Assembly: GCA_011390775.1 (NCBI GenBank)
Contig: JAABRS010000003.1
Span: 1-38,195, forward strand
Direction of reading: 5' to 3'
Length of the DNA: 38,195 nt
Source: Clostridia bacterium
GTDB lineage: Bacteria; Bacillota; Clostridia; Tissierellales; Dethiosulfatibacteraceae
Shown here: positions 27,377-37,147 of the stretch, piece by piece
Layout: every line of letters begins with the position of its first letter
Position numbering within the stretch: position 1 is the first letter of the stretch
Notes under the pieces: model-generated
What the model was told of the DNA's origin: nothing
Databases searched by the model: none
What the model saw: only the letters and a program-made list of their open reading frames with translations
Program-made: the position numbers and the translations under genes

Positions 27377-28872
27377 TTTTTATCCTCTTTTTTTGTAATT
27401 TTAAATATTTCATTCTTAACTTCTTCTATTTCAATGACTTTGTTATGAGTATATTGTTTATTCATTATTTCTTTCAAGCTTTTTGGAATTTCAACATTAA
27501 ATCTTTTGCTAAAATCCAATAAAAGTTCTTTGACTTCTTCTTCTTTTTCTATTTGAAGAGCATCATATATGCTTTCAATAAATTTAAAAGGACTTGCGGT
27601 AGATAGTATTACACTCTTTGTAAAATCTCCTGTCTGATTCTTATATTTATCGTATACATTAAATGCAACTGCTGTATGAGTATCTATTAAGTATTCCTTT
27701 TCTTTGTATAGATTTCCAATGGTTTTTAGGATTTCATTTTCTGTTGAATAGTCGCTCCAAAATATATTACTCATTTTTTGTTTTATTTCCTTAGTAACAT
27801 GATATTCTCCATTGTTGTATAGATCTTCCATTATTTTTTTTATATAATTAGAATCTCCATCACTTAAGAAAAAAAGTAGCCTTTCTAAATTACTTGAAAT
27901 CAATATATCCATTGAAGGTGAAATTGTTTTAATAAATTTTCTATTTATATTATATTTACCGGTATTAAAGAAGTCAGTTAGAACATTGTTTTCGTTAGAA
28001 GCACAAATTAATTTATTAATAGGCAAACCTATTTCTTTTGCAATATAACCTGCTAAAATGTTTCCGAAATTCCCTGTTGGTACTACAAAGTTAATTTTTT
28101 CATCTTTTACTATTTTTTTGTTTTTAATTAAATCAACATATGCTGAAAAATAATAAACAATTTGGGGTATTAATCTACCAATATTTATGGAATTTGCCGA
28201 GGATAATATAGTGTTTTCTTCTGCTAATTTTTTCTTGATTTCTTCACTTCTAAATGTTTTTTTAACTGTATTTTGTGCATCATCAAAATTTCCTTTTACA
28301 CCAAAAATATATGTATTTGTTCCTTCTTGAGTTTTCATTTGAAGTTCCTGTATATTGCTAACACCACCGTCAGGGTAAAAAACAGCTATACTTATTCCTT
28401 CTACATCTTTAAATCCTTCTAATGCTGCCTTACCGGTATCTCCTGAAGTTGCAGTTAATATTAGAATATTTTCTTGTATATTATGTTTTTCTTTTGACAA
28501 TTTCATTAAATAAGGGAGTATGGATAATGCTACATCTTTAAAAGCTAAAGTTCTACCGTGAAAAAGTTCAAGTATGTTATATTCATCTATATGTTTAATC
28601 GGAACAATTTCACACGTATCAAATTTTTCATCATATGCATTATTAACTGAATATATTATTTCATCAGTAGAAAAATCTGAAAAAAACATCGAAAGTATTT
28701 CAACTGCTAATTCTTTATAATTTAATTCTTTAAATTCATTCATATCGATTTTAATATCTTTTAAATTTTTCGGAACAAATAAACCTCCATCATCAGACAA
28801 ACCTCTAAGTATTGCATCTGAAGCTTTGATATTTACATTATTGTCTCTTGTACTTTTATATTTTATTTCCAC
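27364..28872 (-). CDS. thrC: Threonine synthase
   Basis: GLSDDGGLFVPKN, FHGRTLAFKDVAL, ATSGDTGKAALEGFKD, FVVPTGNFGNILAGY. The track start at 28890 includes the GGAGG RBS; GTG at 28872 (MEIKYKSTRDN) is the likelier start. Confidence 0.95.
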   Translation of the reverse strand: MEIKYKSTRDNNVNIKASDAILRGLSDDGGLFVPKNLKDIKIDMNEFKELNYKELAVEILSMFFSDFSTDEIIYSVNNAYDEKFDTCEIVPIKHIDEYNILELFHGRTLAFKDVALSILPYLMKLSKEKHNIQENILILTATSGDTGKAALEGFKDVEGISIAVFYPDGGVSNIQELQMKTQEGTNTYIFGVKGNFDDAQNTVKKTFRSEEIKKKLAEENTILSSANSINIGRLIPQIVYYFSAYVDLIKNKKIVKDEKINFVVPTGNFGNILAGYIAKEIGLPINKLICASNENNVLTDFFNTGKYNINRKFIKTISPSMDILISSNLERLLFFLSDGDSNYIKKIMEDLYNNGEYHVTKEIKQKMSNIFWSDYSTENEILKTIGNLYKEKEYLIDTHTAVAFNVYDKYKNQTGDFTKSVILSTASPFKFIESIYDALQIEKEEEVKELLLDFSKRFNVEIPKSLKEIMNKQYTHNKVIEIEEVKNEIFKITKKEDKKCLK

Positions 28873-28902
28873 TATATTCCTCCAGTTCATTTACTGATTA
28901 AT

Positions 28903-28931
28903 ATAATATAATGTCTTAATTGTAATTACAA
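28903..28931 (-). promoter_or_regulatory. Candidate promoter for thrC-thrB-ACT operon
   Basis: Minus strand TTGTAA (28926-28931), 17-bp spacer, TATTAT (28903-28908). Confidence 0.45.
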
Positions 28932-28974
28932 GTGTTTATTTATAGAATACATGATTTTATAAAAATTTCAAAAA

Positions 28975-29000
28975 ACAGCAGAGTATTTAAACCCTGCTGT
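28975..29000 (-). terminator. Intrinsic terminator downstream of deoC
   Basis: ACAGCAG...CTGCTGT stem followed by TTTTTT on the minus strand. Confidence 0.8.
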
Positions 29001-29005
29001 TATAT

Positions 29006-29650
29006 TTATCCTTCTACTATCTTAATAGATGAGCTAGCTCCAATTCTATCTGCTCCAGCTTCTATCATTTTTATTGCTTTTTCTTTGTTTCTTATACCTC
29101 CAGAAGCTTTTATTTTTGCTTTATCTTTAACTACTGATTTTATAAGTTTTATATCTTCTTCTTCTGCTCCACTTGTACTAAAGCCTGTTGATGTTTTTAC
29201 AAAGTCAGCTCCTGCTTCAACTATGATTTCTGATGCTTTGATAATTTCTTCTTTTGTTAGCAAGCAAGTTTCTATAATAACTTTTACTTCTTTTCCCTTT
29301 GAAGCTTTTACTACTCCTTGAATATCTCTTTTTACTAAATCAAACTCTTTATTTTTTATAGCCGGAATATTGATTACCATATCTATTTCATCAGCACCGT
29401 CTTCTACTGCAAGCTTTGTTTCCAGTTCTTTAACTTTTGTTAGATTATTTCCTAATGGAAATCCAACAACTGTTGCTATTAAAACTCCTGTGTCCTTAAG
29501 TATTTCTGAAGCATATTTTACATATACTGGATTAATGCATACAGCTTTAAATCCATATTCTTTAGCTTCTTCACAGATTTTTTTTATGTCTTCATTTGTT
29601 GCTTCTGGCTTTAATATAGTATGATCAATATATTTCGTTAAATTATCCAT
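29006..29650 (-). CDS. deoC: Deoxyribose-phosphate aldolase
   Basis: IDHTILKPEATNEDI, VIETCLLTKEEI, GADFVKTSTGFSTSGA, IKASGGIRN. Confidence 0.97.
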   Translation of the reverse strand: MDNLTKYIDHTILKPEATNEDIKKICEEAKEYGFKAVCINPVYVKYASEILKDTGVLIATVVGFPLGNNLTKVKELETKLAVEDGADEIDMVINIPAIKNKEFDLVKRDIQGVVKASKGKEVKVIIETCLLTKEEIIKASEIIVEAGADFVKTSTGFSTSGAEEEDIKLIKSVVKDKAKIKASGGIRNKEKAIKMIEAGADRIGASSSIKIVEG

Positions 29651-29657
29651 TTTTTCA

Positions 29658-30230
29658 CTACCTTATCATTTCTACTTCGTCACAGTTTTTTACTCCTGCT
29701 GCATTACCTTCTTCTACATCAACATGCATTTCTAAAGCAAAATCTTCTCTTACTCTAACAAGTACATTTTCAAATATTAAACTTCTTGGTCCCTCTGTTT
29801 TTATTTTCACTATTTGTTTATCTTTTACACCAAATTCTTCAGCATCTTCAACACTCATATGAATATGTCTAGCTGCTGCTATTAGACCTTCCTTTAGTTC
29901 AACTTCGCCTTTTGGTCCTCTTAGAATAACTTTTGGAGTTCCTTCTAAACTTCCTGAACCTTTTACCGGCACCTTAACTCCCAAAGTAAATCCGTCGCTT
30001 AATGATACTTCAACTTGTGATTGACTTCTTGCCGGTCCTAAAACTCTTACACCTTCAATAGTTCTCTTAGGTCCAACTAAATCTACCTTTTCATCACATG
30101 CAAATTGACCTGGCTGAGATAAATCTTTGATTGGAGTTAATTCATATCCTTCTCCAAAAAGTTTTTCAATGTCTTGTTGACTTAAATGTACGTGTCTATT
30201 TGATAATGCTATTGGTAATTTATTTTTCAT
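29658..30230 (-). CDS. pduL: Phosphate propanoyltransferase PduL-like phosphotransacylase
   Basis: PIALSNRHVHLSQQDIEKLFG, LIAAARHIHMSVEDAEEFGV, EMHVDVEEGNAAGV. Likely start Met21 (30230), preceded by GGAG-type RBS. Confidence 0.93.
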   Translation of the reverse strand: MKNKLPIALSNRHVHLSQQDIEKLFGEGYELTPIKDLSQPGQFACDEKVDLVGPKRTIEGVRVLGPARSQSQVEVSLSDGFTLGVKVPVKGSGSLEGTPKVILRGPKGEVELKEGLIAAARHIHMSVEDAEEFGVKDKQIVKIKTEGPRSLIFENVLVRVREDFALEMHVDVEEGNAAGVKNCDEVEMIR

Positions 30231-30291
30231 AACAATCCTCCTCATATTTTTTAACATTAAAATTATATATAAAATATTAACTTTTTTCAAC

Positions 30292-31578
30292 TTATATATG
30301 GCATAAACTATTAAATATTTTCATAAAATTAGGATTTGATACATTTACAGATTCAAAATTATCAATGGAAGTTTTACCTTCTGCTAAATATCCTGCCACA
30401 GCCAGCATCATTGCAATCCTATGGTCTCCTCTGCTGCTAACTGAAGATCCTGTTAAATTTTTTCCTCCATTAATTATCATACCATCATCTGAAGGAATAA
30501 TATCAGCACCCATTTTATTCAATTCACAACATACTGCATCTATTCTATTAGTTTCTTTTACTTTTAGTTCTTCAGCATCTCTTATAACTGTACTACCTTC
30601 GGCAAAATTTGCTGCTAAGGCTATTATAGGAATTTCATCTATTATTCGTGGAATAATATCTCCACCAATTTCTATTGATTTTAAATTGGAATATTTTATT
30701 TCTATATCTCCTACATCTTCTTCATTTATAGTTCTTTTATTGTGAATTTTTATGCTTCCTCCCATGTTCATCATTACATCTATTATACCCGTTCTAGTAT
30801 CATTTATTCCTACATCTTTAATGACTATGTGAGAATCTTTTATTATTGAAGCTGCTACAATATAAAAGGCGGCTGATGATATATCTCCAGGAACAAATAC
30901 TTTTTTGCCTGTTAATTTTTCTCTTTTACCTCTCATATATATTTTTTTGCCTTCAATTCTAATATCTATACCGAAGTACTTCATCATACGTTCTGTGTGA
31001 TCTCTTGAAATCTCAGGTTGTAAAATTTCAATATCTTCATCGGTATATAGTCCTGCTAAAAGAATCGAGGACTTTACCTGAGCGCTTGCTTTCTTTTGTT
31101 TGTATTTAAGCCCAGTGAGTTTATTAACCTGGTTTATTATAATAGGAGGATAAATACCATTACTACAACTTATATCTGCACCCATCAATGAAAGTGGTTT
31201 GGTTATTCTATCCATTGGACGTTTAGATAGTGACTCATCTCCAGAGATGATAGTTTCAAAACTTTGACCTGATAATAATCCTGTTAACAATCTCATTGTG
31301 GTTCCTGAATTTCCGGCATATAAAGGTTCAATTGATTTTTTTAAACCTTTGATTCCTACACCATCTACAATAACTTCACTATCATTAATATCTATTTTAA
31401 CTCCTAATTTTCTAAAACATTTTATGGTATTTAAACAATCTTCACCCATCAAAAAGTTATTAATATGAGTTTTACCTTCAGAAATCGACCCTAATATAAT
31501 GCTTCTATGAGATATTGATTTATCTCCTGGTACTCTTATTTCTCCTTTTAAAGAACCGGTTAATTTATTTATTTCCAT
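30292..31578 (-). CDS. aroA: 3-phosphoshikimate 1-carboxyvinyltransferase (EPSP synthase)
   Basis: GEIRVPGDKSISHRSIILGSI, YAGNSGTTMRLLTGLLSG, RDHTERMM, VKETNRID, DHRIAMMLAVAG. Confidence 0.98.
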   Translation of the reverse strand: MEINKLTGSLKGEIRVPGDKSISHRSIILGSISEGKTHINNFLMGEDCLNTIKCFRKLGVKIDINDSEVIVDGVGIKGLKKSIEPLYAGNSGTTMRLLTGLLSGQSFETIISGDESLSKRPMDRITKPLSLMGADISCSNGIYPPIIINQVNKLTGLKYKQKKASAQVKSSILLAGLYTDEDIEILQPEISRDHTERMMKYFGIDIRIEGKKIYMRGKREKLTGKKVFVPGDISSAAFYIVAASIIKDSHIVIKDVGINDTRTGIIDVMMNMGGSIKIHNKRTINEEDVGDIEIKYSNLKSIEIGGDIIPRIIDEIPIIALAANFAEGSTVIRDAEELKVKETNRIDAVCCELNKMGADIIPSDDGMIINGGKNLTGSSVSSRGDHRIAMMLAVAGYLAEGKTSIDNFESVNVSNPNFMKIFNSLCHI

Positions 31579-31590
31579 TTAAAACTCCTT

Positions 31591-32742
31591 TTATAGGTTT
31601 TCTATATAACTTTGATATTTATTGTAATTATCCTTTATTTCTTCTAAAGAATCTCCACCAAATTTTTTCAAAAATTCATCTGCTATTACCCAGGCAGCTA
31701 TGTTCTCAAGTACAACTCCTGCTGCAGGAACAGCGCAAACATCAGATCTTTCTTTGCTTGCTTCTTTTTTTTCTTTTGTTTCAATATCTACGGTATTTAA
31801 AGGTTTCATTAAGGTTGGTATAGGCTTAATTGCTGCCTTTACTACTACCTCTTCACCATTTGTTATACCACCTTCTATACCTCCTGCATGATTAGTTCTT
31901 CTATAAAATTTGTTTTCATAAAAGATTTCATCATGGATATTAGAACCTTTATTGTCTGCACATTTAAACCCGTCTCCAATTTCTACACCTTTAACAGCTT
32001 GTAATGACATGAATTGCTGTGCTAATATTCCGTCTATTTTTTTGTCGTAGAAGGTATGACTCCCAAGACCTACTGGAAGGTTGGAAATTGATATTTCAAC
32101 AACTCCACCTAAGGTATCTCCTTCTTTTTTTGCCTCATCAATAACATCTTTTATCTGATTTTCTATCTCTTTATCATAAACACGTAATTCTGATGATTCA
32201 ATTTTATCCCAAAAGTTGTTTCCTTTTTCAGATATATCAACATCTTTTATTCCACCTACGTTTAGAACTCTACTGTGTATTTTTATATTAAATTCTTCTA
32301 GTAGTTGTTTGCAAATTGCACCAATAGCTGTTCTAGATGCTGTTTCACGAGCACTTGCTCTTTCAAGTATGTTTCTAATATCTTTTTGTCTGTATTTTAT
32401 TACTCCCGGTAAATCTGCATGTCCAGGTCTTGCTTGAGTAACTTTTATACTCTCATCGTGGTATATATTCTCGATTGCCATAGGTATTTTCCAATTTTCC
32501 CAATCTTTGTTTTTTATAGTGAAAGAAATTGGACTTCCCATAGTTTTGCCGAATCTTATTCCCGATGCAAATTCTATTTTATCTTTTTCTATAGCCATTC
32601 TTTTTCCACGGCCGTATCCAACTTGACGACGTGAAAGCTCCTTGTTAATAGCTTCAATATTCAACTCAACATTTGAAGGAAACCCTTCAATGATACCGAT
32701 TAAACACTTTCCGTGTGATTCTCCTGCATTAAGAAATTTCAT
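31591..32742 (-). CDS. aroC: Chorismate synthase
   Basis: NAGESHGKCLIGIIEGFP, RRQVGYGRGKRMAIEKD, RPGHADLPG, ASARETASRTAIGAI, NHAGGIEGGITNGE. Confidence 0.98.
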   Translation of the reverse strand: MKFLNAGESHGKCLIGIIEGFPSNVELNIEAINKELSRRQVGYGRGKRMAIEKDKIEFASGIRFGKTMGSPISFTIKNKDWENWKIPMAIENIYHDESIKVTQARPGHADLPGVIKYRQKDIRNILERASARETASRTAIGAICKQLLEEFNIKIHSRVLNVGGIKDVDISEKGNNFWDKIESSELRVYDKEIENQIKDVIDEAKKEGDTLGGVVEISISNLPVGLGSHTFYDKKIDGILAQQFMSLQAVKGVEIGDGFKCADNKGSNIHDEIFYENKFYRRTNHAGGIEGGITNGEEVVVKAAIKPIPTLMKPLNTVDIETKEKKEASKERSDVCAVPAAGVVLENIAAWVIADEFLKKFGGDSLEEIKDNYNKYQSYIENL

Positions 32743-32758
32743 AATTTCACCTCATATA

Positions 32759-33433
32759 TTATTTATAATTAAATGTTTTTTTGTTTTTTTTCTTTATTAG
32801 TACCATTAATGAAATAAGAAATAGAATTACTGTTATAATGTATCTTCTAACAATAAGTATACCTAAATCTGAAAAAAAGTTCGAAGGAAGCATCTGAATT
32901 AAAACGTCTTCTTTAGGATTTAATATCCATAAGTCATTATTAAAAAGCACTTGATGAAAAATAACAAAAGCCTTGTTAAAATTAAATACTATTATAACAC
33001 CAATAACCATTAATAAAAAACTAAATATTATTCCTCCAATAAATAAAATTTTAGATAAATTTTCTTTGTAATAAAATTTTAATATCAAAAATGATGTTAT
33101 TGTTGTTAAAAATAATATATTTCTGATAATAAATCCTTTATCAAAAAGTTCTCTAACATCTTTCATATGTTCTATTTCTCTGTTTCCAAATACCGACTCT
33201 TGTCCATCAGCTATTTTTATATTAAAATTATCTCTTTCTCCATCTAAATATTTAATTATTTCTTTTGAAATATCTAATAATTTCTCTTTTTCTATTCCTG
33301 TTACTTTTTCAGTGTTGTTCTCTTCAAATTTAGTCTCAAAATAATTAATATTTAAGGAAGAGTATTGAAATATTAACAGTAATAAAAAGGTAAACAAAGA
33401 TAGTATAAGTACAATTTTCAATATTTTTTTCAT
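32759..33433 (-). CDS. TIGR01906-like integral membrane protein
   Basis: Several hydrophobic segments and soluble segment LDISKEIIKYLDGERDNFNI...REIEHMKDVRELFDKG typical of this family. The track start at 33475 runs through a hairpin; Met15 (33433) is likelier. Confidence 0.72.
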   Translation of the reverse strand: MKKILKIVLILSLFTFLLLLIFQYSSLNINYFETKFEENNTEKVTGIEKEKLLDISKEIIKYLDGERDNFNIKIADGQESVFGNREIEHMKDVRELFDKGFIIRNILFLTTITSFLILKFYYKENLSKILFIGGIIFSFLLMVIGVIIVFNFNKAFVIFHQVLFNNDLWILNPKEDVLIQMLPSNFFSDLGILIVRRYIITVILFLISLMVLIKKKNKKTFNYK

Positions 33434-33450
33434 TTTACCCCCTATATAAT

Positions 33451-33472
33451 AACCCCTTAATGATAAGGGGTT
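33451..33472 (-). terminator. Hairpin downstream of the btuD-like gene (possible terminator; weak U-tract)
   Basis: AACCCCTTA-TCAT-TAAGGGGTT perfect 9-bp stem in the intergenic region. Confidence 0.5.
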
Positions 33473-33489
33473 CATTTAATAATTATATT

Positions 33490-34734
33490 CTAATCAATTT
33501 CTTCAATATATTCAAATAATTCTTTCAAATTATATGCATATAGTACATTTTCTCTAATTTTTAAATCATTTATGATTCTATCGCTTTCACCGTCAATAAA
33601 ATCTCTATTGTTATTATGTAAAATTATAATTTTTTTATTCTTGTACTCTTTCAATAGTCTAAGATTTGTTATATTATGTTTGCCAAAAGGGACATCAGTA
33701 ATCAATACAATATCCGAATCTCGAATCTTTTCGTTATAATTTTTAATAACTTTTTTGCTAAACTCTGAAAAGGGTTTTTCTTTTATACATTCTATATTAA
33801 GAGATTCACAAACTCTTACATCACTATCTCCATCATGAATAATCCCACAGCTTACATCATATTTTTCCGAAAATAATTTTTCTATAATATATTCTCCAGT
33901 TCCTCCACCGCAGATTATATGTATTTTTTTATCTTTTTTATTTATATTTCTATTTATTCTTAAGGGGACTATCTCTCTGTAGTTCAATAGTTTATTCTCT
34001 CTTATTAGCATCTCCATATTATATGCTTTAGATAGGTTTTTAATATTAAAAACTTTTTCAGGAGTATCGTATTCTACAATTTTTCCATTATTTAAAAATA
34101 GTATTTTGTCACTAAATCTCGATGCAATATTTAAATCATGCATAATTGATATAACTGTAGTTTCTTCTTCCCTATTTAATCTATAAATTAGTTCTACTAT
34201 CTCTAATTCATGATGCATATCTAAACTTGAAGTAACTTCATCTAGATAAATCAAGTCTGTGTCCTGTGCTAAGGCTCTAGCTGTAACAACTCTTTGTTTT
34301 TCTCCTCCACTTAAACTATTATAAAATCTATCTCTCAGATTATAAGTGTTGGTTTGCACCATAGCCCTATAAGTTAAATTTTTGTTATTTTTGATTTCTT
34401 CTTTTCCTTTATTATCTCTATAAGGATTTCGACCCATTTTTATAACATCAATTACTTTAAAATTAAAAGGTAGAGTATATTCTTGAGGAACTACAGAAAT
34501 AATTTTAGCTTTTTCTTTTTTTGAATATTCTTTAATTGATTTCCCTTTTAATTCGACAGTCCCTGTATAATCAAGATTATCAGTTAAACATTTAATCAAT
34601 GTAGTTTTTCCTGCTCCATTGGGTCCAATAATACTAATAAACTCTCCTTTTAAAACATCAAAATTTATATCTTTTATTATATCTATTTTATTAACACTGT
34701 AATTTAAGTTTCTAACTTTCAAAATTTTATCCAT
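33490..34734 (-). CDS. btuD: Cobalamin/iron-chelate-type ABC transporter ATPase with additional C-terminal domain
   Basis: Walker A GPNGAGKTTL, LSGGEKQRV, Walker B DLIYLDEVTSSLD; then ~150 aa extension starting IHIICGGGTGEYIIEKLF. Last gene of the riboswitch-controlled operon. Confidence 0.9.
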   Translation of the reverse strand: MDKILKVRNLNYSVNKIDIIKDINFDVLKGEFISIIGPNGAGKTTLIKCLTDNLDYTGTVELKGKSIKEYSKKEKAKIISVVPQEYTLPFNFKVIDVIKMGRNPYRDNKGKEEIKNNKNLTYRAMVQTNTYNLRDRFYNSLSGGEKQRVVTARALAQDTDLIYLDEVTSSLDMHHELEIVELIYRLNREEETTVISIMHDLNIASRFSDKILFLNNGKIVEYDTPEKVFNIKNLSKAYNMEMLIRENKLLNYREIVPLRINRNINKKDKKIHIICGGGTGEYIIEKLFSEKYDVSCGIIHDGDSDVRVCESLNIECIKEKPFSEFSKKVIKNYNEKIRDSDIVLITDVPFGKHNITNLRLLKEYKNKKIIILHNNNRDFIDGESDRIINDLKIRENVLYAYNLKELFEYIEEID

Positions 34735-35759
34735 TAAAAAACCTCTGCTTTTTTCTTTTTTAATATGTATATGAAGAATGGTGCACCTAATATAGCTGTA
34801 ATAATACCTACAGGTATCTCTTGTGGTATTATACTTCTTGCTATGGTATCGCAGACAACCATTAAAGCACCACCTGTTATAAATGATAAAGGTAGTAATT
34901 TAGAATGTTTAGGTCCTACAAATATTCTAACTATATGAGGAACTATAAGACCTACAAACCCTATAATACCAGAGACAGATACTGAAGCCGCTGTAAGAAT
35001 AGATGCAGTTACCAGAATTATTTTTTTTATTTTATCTGCTTCAACACCCAGATTTTTAGCAGATTCATCTCCTAAAAGCAGTATATCCATATCTTTTGAA
35101 TAATACATTAGTATAATAAATCCTAAAACTGTATAAGGAATAATATTTGCTATGCTCTCCCAACCTTTTCCAGATAAACTTCCCATAGTCCAAAAAAATA
35201 TTTTGTTTAAATCTCTGTCGTTAAGCATCATTAAAATAGACAAAATAGCTGTCAAAAATTGACTCATTGCTATCCCACTAAGTAGCAAAGTTGTGACCGG
35301 CACTTCATTTTTTATACGGGCAATGTTATATACTACAAAAATTACCAACAATGCTCCAGCAAAAGCCATTAAAGATATAAAATTTAATCCTAGAATATTA
35401 AAAGATATTTTGCTAATAATTCCTATTGTTGCTCCTAATGCAGCTCCTGAAGATATTCCTAGTACAAAAGGATCAGCCATAGGGTTTTTTAGGATACCTT
35501 GATATGTAACTCCAGCTATAGAAAGCATACCTCCTATAAAAAGACTTACAATTATTCTAGGTAATCTTATATTCCATATAATATATACGATACTGCTATC
35601 TAAATTTGAATAAGTTGTTTCAGTCCCTAAAGTTTTAGCATATATTATATTTATAATATCTTTAACATTAACCTTTACAGCTCCTAGAGAAAGAGAGAGA
35701 AATATTATTGATACAATAAAAACTCCAAGGATAATTAAAGACAATTTATTTTTTTTCAT
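34734..35759 (-). CDS. btuC: FecCD/BtuC-family ABC transporter permease
   Basis: RLPRIIVSLFIGGMLSIAGVTYQGILKNPMADPFVLGISSGAALGA, GFVGLIVPHIVRI. Confidence 0.95.
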   Translation of the reverse strand: MKKNKLSLIILGVFIVSIIFLSLSLGAVKVNVKDIINIIYAKTLGTETTYSNLDSSIVYIIWNIRLPRIIVSLFIGGMLSIAGVTYQGILKNPMADPFVLGISSGAALGATIGIISKISFNILGLNFISLMAFAGALLVIFVVYNIARIKNEVPVTTLLLSGIAMSQFLTAILSILMMLNDRDLNKIFFWTMGSLSGKGWESIANIIPYTVLGFIILMYYSKDMDILLLGDESAKNLGVEADKIKKIILVTASILTAASVSVSGIIGFVGLIVPHIVRIFVGPKHSKLLPLSFITGGALMVVCDTIARSIIPQEIPVGIITAILGAPFFIYILKKKKAEVF

Positions 35760-35814
35760 TTGACCACCTTAATCTTCGATTAATAAAAGAGAATGCTAAG
35801 GCATTCTCCTTACT

Positions 35815-36774
35815 TTACTTGCCTTGAAACGCTTCAGGATGAATTGCTTGAGCTATCATTTCTAATCCATCAATTATTCTTGGTCCTGTTCTTGATACTA
35901 TATCAGGATGCAGCATGTAAATATTATTTTCTTTTATAGCTGTAATATTTTCATAACCACTTCTATTTTTAATATCTTCCACGGTTTTAAAACCATCATC
36001 AGCTGTTAAATAAACCTCCGGATTTCTATCTATAAGTAATTCTAAACTGTACTCTGGATATATAGATTTCGCATCATATGCAATGTTTTCCCCATTAGAT
36101 AAATTAATTAATTCGTGTAGTATACTTCCAGGACCTGCTGTCATTAATGGTTCACTCCATACTTCATAGAAAACTTTTTTACTTTCAAAGTTTCCTACTT
36201 TTTCTTTTATAGATTCTTTTTTTGAAACCATATTAGATGTCAATGTTTCAGCTTCTTCTTGCAAGCCTAATATAATTCCTATGTTTTTTATATTATCTAA
36301 TACTTCATCTAAGTTTTGAGGATCTTGCAGGAAAACTTTTATACCAGCATCCTCTAATTTAGATCTTTCATCCTCTCCCATGGATAAAGCAACTACAGCA
36401 TCAGGACTTTTTTCAATTACTCTTTCTAAGTTTGGCCCTTCAAAATCTCCAATTTGATCTATTTCTTGAGCTTCTTCTGGATAATTGCAGTACGAAGTTA
36501 CTCCAACTAATCTATCTCCTGCACCTAATGCAAAAATAGTTTCTGTCATACTCGGTGCTAATGAAATTATTTTTTCTGCTGGTTTTTCTATATCAATTTC
36601 ACTACCTTCTCCATCTACTATTTTAACTGGATAACCAGATTCATTTTCTTCTGCTACTTCTGGTATTTCTTCCGGAGATTCATTTTCTATCTCTTCATCA
36701 GTTTGATTACCACATCCTACTGCTGACACTACAAGAATTAAAATTAACAACAAACTTAAAATTTTTCTTTTCAT
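35815..36774 (-). CDS. btuF: BtuF-type cobalamin-binding lipoprotein
   Basis: Lipobox VSAVGC; PAEKIISLAPSMTETIFALGAGDRLVGVTSYCNYPEEA; upstream cobalamin riboswitch. Confidence 0.93.
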   Translation of the reverse strand: MKRKILSLLLILILVVSAVGCGNQTDEEIENESPEEIPEVAEENESGYPVKIVDGEGSEIDIEKPAEKIISLAPSMTETIFALGAGDRLVGVTSYCNYPEEAQEIDQIGDFEGPNLERVIEKSPDAVVALSMGEDERSKLEDAGIKVFLQDPQNLDEVLDNIKNIGIILGLQEEAETLTSNMVSKKESIKEKVGNFESKKVFYEVWSEPLMTAGPGSILHELINLSNGENIAYDAKSIYPEYSLELLIDRNPEVYLTADDGFKTVEDIKNRSGYENITAIKENNIYMLHPDIVSRTGPRIIDGLEMIAQAIHPEAFQGK

Positions 36775-36812
36775 AAATATCCTCCATTTTTTTATTTTTG
36801 AAAATAAAAAAA

Positions 36813-36829
36813 CCTAACTCGAAGTTAGG
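36813..36829 (-). terminator. Terminator hairpin between the riboswitch and btuF
   Basis: CCTAACTTCGAGTTAGG followed by TTTTTT on the minus strand. Confidence 0.8.
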
Positions 36830-36849
36830 GGGTAAACATATTAATTAAA

Positions 36850-37015
36850 ATATATGTCTCCTTCCCTCCGAAGGTACAGTACTTAGTTTTTAGGCAGGTC
36901 TCCTGGCTTAAGCATATTCTCATTTCAACCTTCCCTTTAAGTGGTATTTAGAAATGATAAACTCTTACAGTAGCGGGGGCTGCAGCGGATTTAAACCGCT
37001 TTCCCTATTAATCAT
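36850..37015 (-). ncRNA. Cobalamin (B12) riboswitch
   Basis: Minus strand AATAGGGAAAGCGG...GCTGCAGCCCCCGCTACTGTAA...GGGAAGG...TAAGCCAGGAGACCTGCCT, matching conserved cobalamin riboswitch boxes. Boundaries approximate. Confidence 0.95.
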
Positions 37016-37147
37016 ATAAACCTAAAAAAAATATTTTATTTTCATCTCAAAGATTATCACATTTCTTTTTATATTACAAATATAATATTGATTTTTTACA
37101 TACATAATGTAAAATATATAAATACTAAGATTTTTCAGGAGGAAAAA

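Noticed and set aside
30365-30745. Plus-strand 126-aa ORF opposite aroA and similar ORFs opposite aroC, hisA, hisC, deoC, thrS and others
   Set aside because: All are reverse-frame shadows of confidently identified genes with no independent support.
36775-37147. Small ORFs or a tRNA in the btuF-folC intergenic region
   Set aside because: Region is explained by the cobalamin riboswitch boxes plus a terminator; no cloverleaf recognised.
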